Below are positions 62,948-64,000 of a stretch of DNA of 64,000 bases, in pieces; the stretch's first letter is position 1; each line of letters opens with the position of its first letter. The notes below the pieces were generated by a model. It searched no databases and had not been told where the DNA came from. It saw only the letters and a program-made list of their open reading frames with translations. The stretch is from DCFW01 sp963790715 (GTDB lineage Bacteria; Bacteroidota; Bacteroidia; Bacteroidales; Bacteroidaceae): contig CAWBPN010000009.1 of the NCBI GenBank assembly GCA_963790715.1, forward strand, positions 62,001 to 126,000. The letters are read 5' to 3'. The position numbers and the translations under genes were made by a program.

Positions 62948-64000
62948 ATGGCGCAAAGCGAGGAGTTGGAAATGTTATTGAAAGAGCAGTCGGAGCAAAT
63001 CACCCGTCTGAAAGAAACCAATACCTCGCAAGCAAAGAAAATGGATGATATGCAAAGTGAGATAACTCAATTGCTATCACAAATTGCATGGTTTAAGCGT
63101 CAGATGTTCGGTCGCAAGAGTGAGAAGTTGGCGGTGTTGGATCCGAACCAATTAGAATTTGATTTTGACGGAACAGGATCAAAAGAAGAGTTGGCGGCAG
63201 AGATTGAAGAAGCGCGTAAGGCAGCCGTTAAAGAAATCGACAACCGAACATCGAAAGAGAAACACAACGAACGTCGCAATAGGAAAATAACTGAGAATCT
63301 CCCGGTTGTTGAAGTTGTGATAGAGCCTGAAAACATAGACAAAGACAGATATGTGCGTATAGGTGAAGAACGTACCAGAACACTGGAGTTTGAGCCGGGT
63401 AAATTGTATGTGAAAGAAATTGTTCGTCCCAAATACGGACTTAAGAATAGTACAGACATACCGAAAGAAGGGGAAAAGGGAGTTATTATAGCACCTCTTC
63501 CTTTACAGCCGATAAACAAAGGACTTCCCGGAGCATCGTTGTTGGCAGAGATATTACTTCAAAAATATGAATACCATACACCGTTTTACAGACAGATACA
63601 GGAGTTTGGCCATCTTGGCATAAAAATATCAGAAAGCACATTGGACGGATGGTTTAAACCGGCATGCGAGTTGCTTCACCCCTTGTATGATAAATTGAAA
63701 GAAGTTGTTCTTTCAACAGATTATGTGCAAGTTGACGAAACCACACTTCCGGTGATAAATCATAACACCCACCGAGCGGCGAAAGAATATTTATGGATGG
63801 TCAGGTCGGTAATGAAGAGGTTGGTGTTTTTTCATTACGATAAAGGATCAAGATCACAGGAAACAGCAAAAAAATTGCTCAAGCCATTTAAAGGTTATCT
63901 TCAAAGTGACGGTTATGCAGGATATAACGTCTTTGAAGATAATATCGACGTGTGCCTTGTCGGTTGCATGGCTCATATAAAAGAAGCCATTTTGAAGAGG
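62948..64000 (+). CDS. IS66 transposase TnpC (partial, C-terminus beyond the window)
   Basis: 351 codons open from ATG 62948 to the last base. An N-terminal leucine-zipper/coiled coil (ITRLKETNTSQAKKMDDMQS, then IAWFKRQMFGRKSEKLAVLD) precedes a zinc-finger-like region and the DDE domain: LSTDYVQVDETTLPVINHNT (first Asp) and LKPFKGYLQSDGYAGYNVF (second Asp). The last catalytic Glu lies outside the window. Confidence 0.95.
   Translation, partial: MAQSEELEMLLKEQSEQITRLKETNTSQAKKMDDMQSEITQLLSQIAWFKRQMFGRKSEKLAVLDPNQLEFDFDGTGSKEELAAEIEEARKAAVKEIDNRTSKEKHNERRNRKITENLPVVEVVIEPENIDKDRYVRIGEERTRTLEFEPGKLYVKEIVRPKYGLKNSTDIPKEGEKGVIIAPLPLQPINKGLPGASLLAEILLQKYEYHTPFYRQIQEFGHLGIKISESTLDGWFKPACELLHPLYDKLKEVVLSTDYVQVDETTLPVINHNTHRAAKEYLWMVRSVMKRLVFFHYDKGSRSQETAKKLLKPFKGYLQSDGYAGYNVFEDNIDVCLVGCMAHIKEAILKR

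Larger units (their letters stand above)
62203..64000 (+). mobile_element. IS66-family insertion sequence (right part outside the window)
   Basis: The left end begins at 62203 with GTAAGCCCCCGATAAAG, like IS66 terminal repeats (GTAAGC-). The three ORFs of the family follow in order: tnpA, tnpB and tnpC. The right end lies beyond 64000. Confidence 0.75.

Overview
The window is a typical Bacteroidales chromosome segment of rather low GC. The evidence is the SusC/SusD pair with an ECF sigma/FecR switch, DUF-type Bacteroides proteins (DUF4954, DUF5715, NigD-like), a FimA/Mfa-type (type V) fimbrial locus, weak Shine-Dalgarno signals, and many promoters of the Bacteroidetes form TTTG-N19-TAnnTTTG. 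Genus cannot be fixed from the sequence alone.

Layout. (1) 1-2.7 kb: 5' end of an outer-membrane receptor gene leaving on the minus strand, aroB, tRNA-Pro(GGG), a BamE-like lipoprotein and a decayed vapE-type remnant. (2) 2.75-3.4 kb: first of three copies of a non-coding repeat with an 86-bp palindromic core. (3) 3.5-16.4 kb: ECF sigma, FecR anti-sigma, SusC with an N-terminal STN domain, SusD, TlpA-like thioredoxin, alpha/beta hydrolase and a second TonB-type receptor. This looks like a signal-controlled outer-membrane import locus without glycosidases. (4) 16.5-18.4 kb: aguA-aguB (agmatine to putrescine). (5) 18.5-30.2 kb: tRNA-Glu(CTC), hflX, DUF4954, a NigD-like / membrane-barrel / ECF-sigma cluster, another barrel receptor and two overlapping genes of unknown function. 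(6) 30.3-41.6 kb accessory island: repeat copy 2, an IS110 element with a structured upstream non-coding region (candidate bridge RNA), a tyrosine recombinase, a 477-bp invertible segment carrying a promoter, and a fimbrial operon ending in a fimbrillin, a lectin-like domain and a truncated Avd-like protein reminiscent of a diversity-generating retroelement. (7) 41.6-56.8 kb: Fic protein and housekeeping genes (fumarase, L31, aldolase, aroE, menaquinone methyltransferase, purC, PhoH, DUF5715, truA, DMT transporter, ABC-F, grpE-dnaJ, tRNA-Thr, mltG). (8) 57-59.3 kb: cold-shock-domain and RRM genes behind a long leader, plus small unknown genes. (9) 59.5-64 kb: repeat copy 3, a decayed gene, HigBA, DUF4145, a transposase remnant cut by an IS66 element that runs off the right edge.

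How it works together. The most interesting unit is the fimbrial locus. The recombinase (32663-33628) sits beside a segment bounded by perfect 25-bp inverted repeats. The best promoter inside that segment points away from the fimbrial genes, so the assembled orientation is predicted to be OFF. The operon itself carries two frameshifts, an in-frame stop and a truncated Avd. The second notable pattern is the dispersed repeat: its core is built on a 22-bp register, symmetric about its centre, and recurs at about 28-kb intervals in the same orientation. The third is the IS110 element, where four short segments of the upstream region match the proposed ends and flanks.
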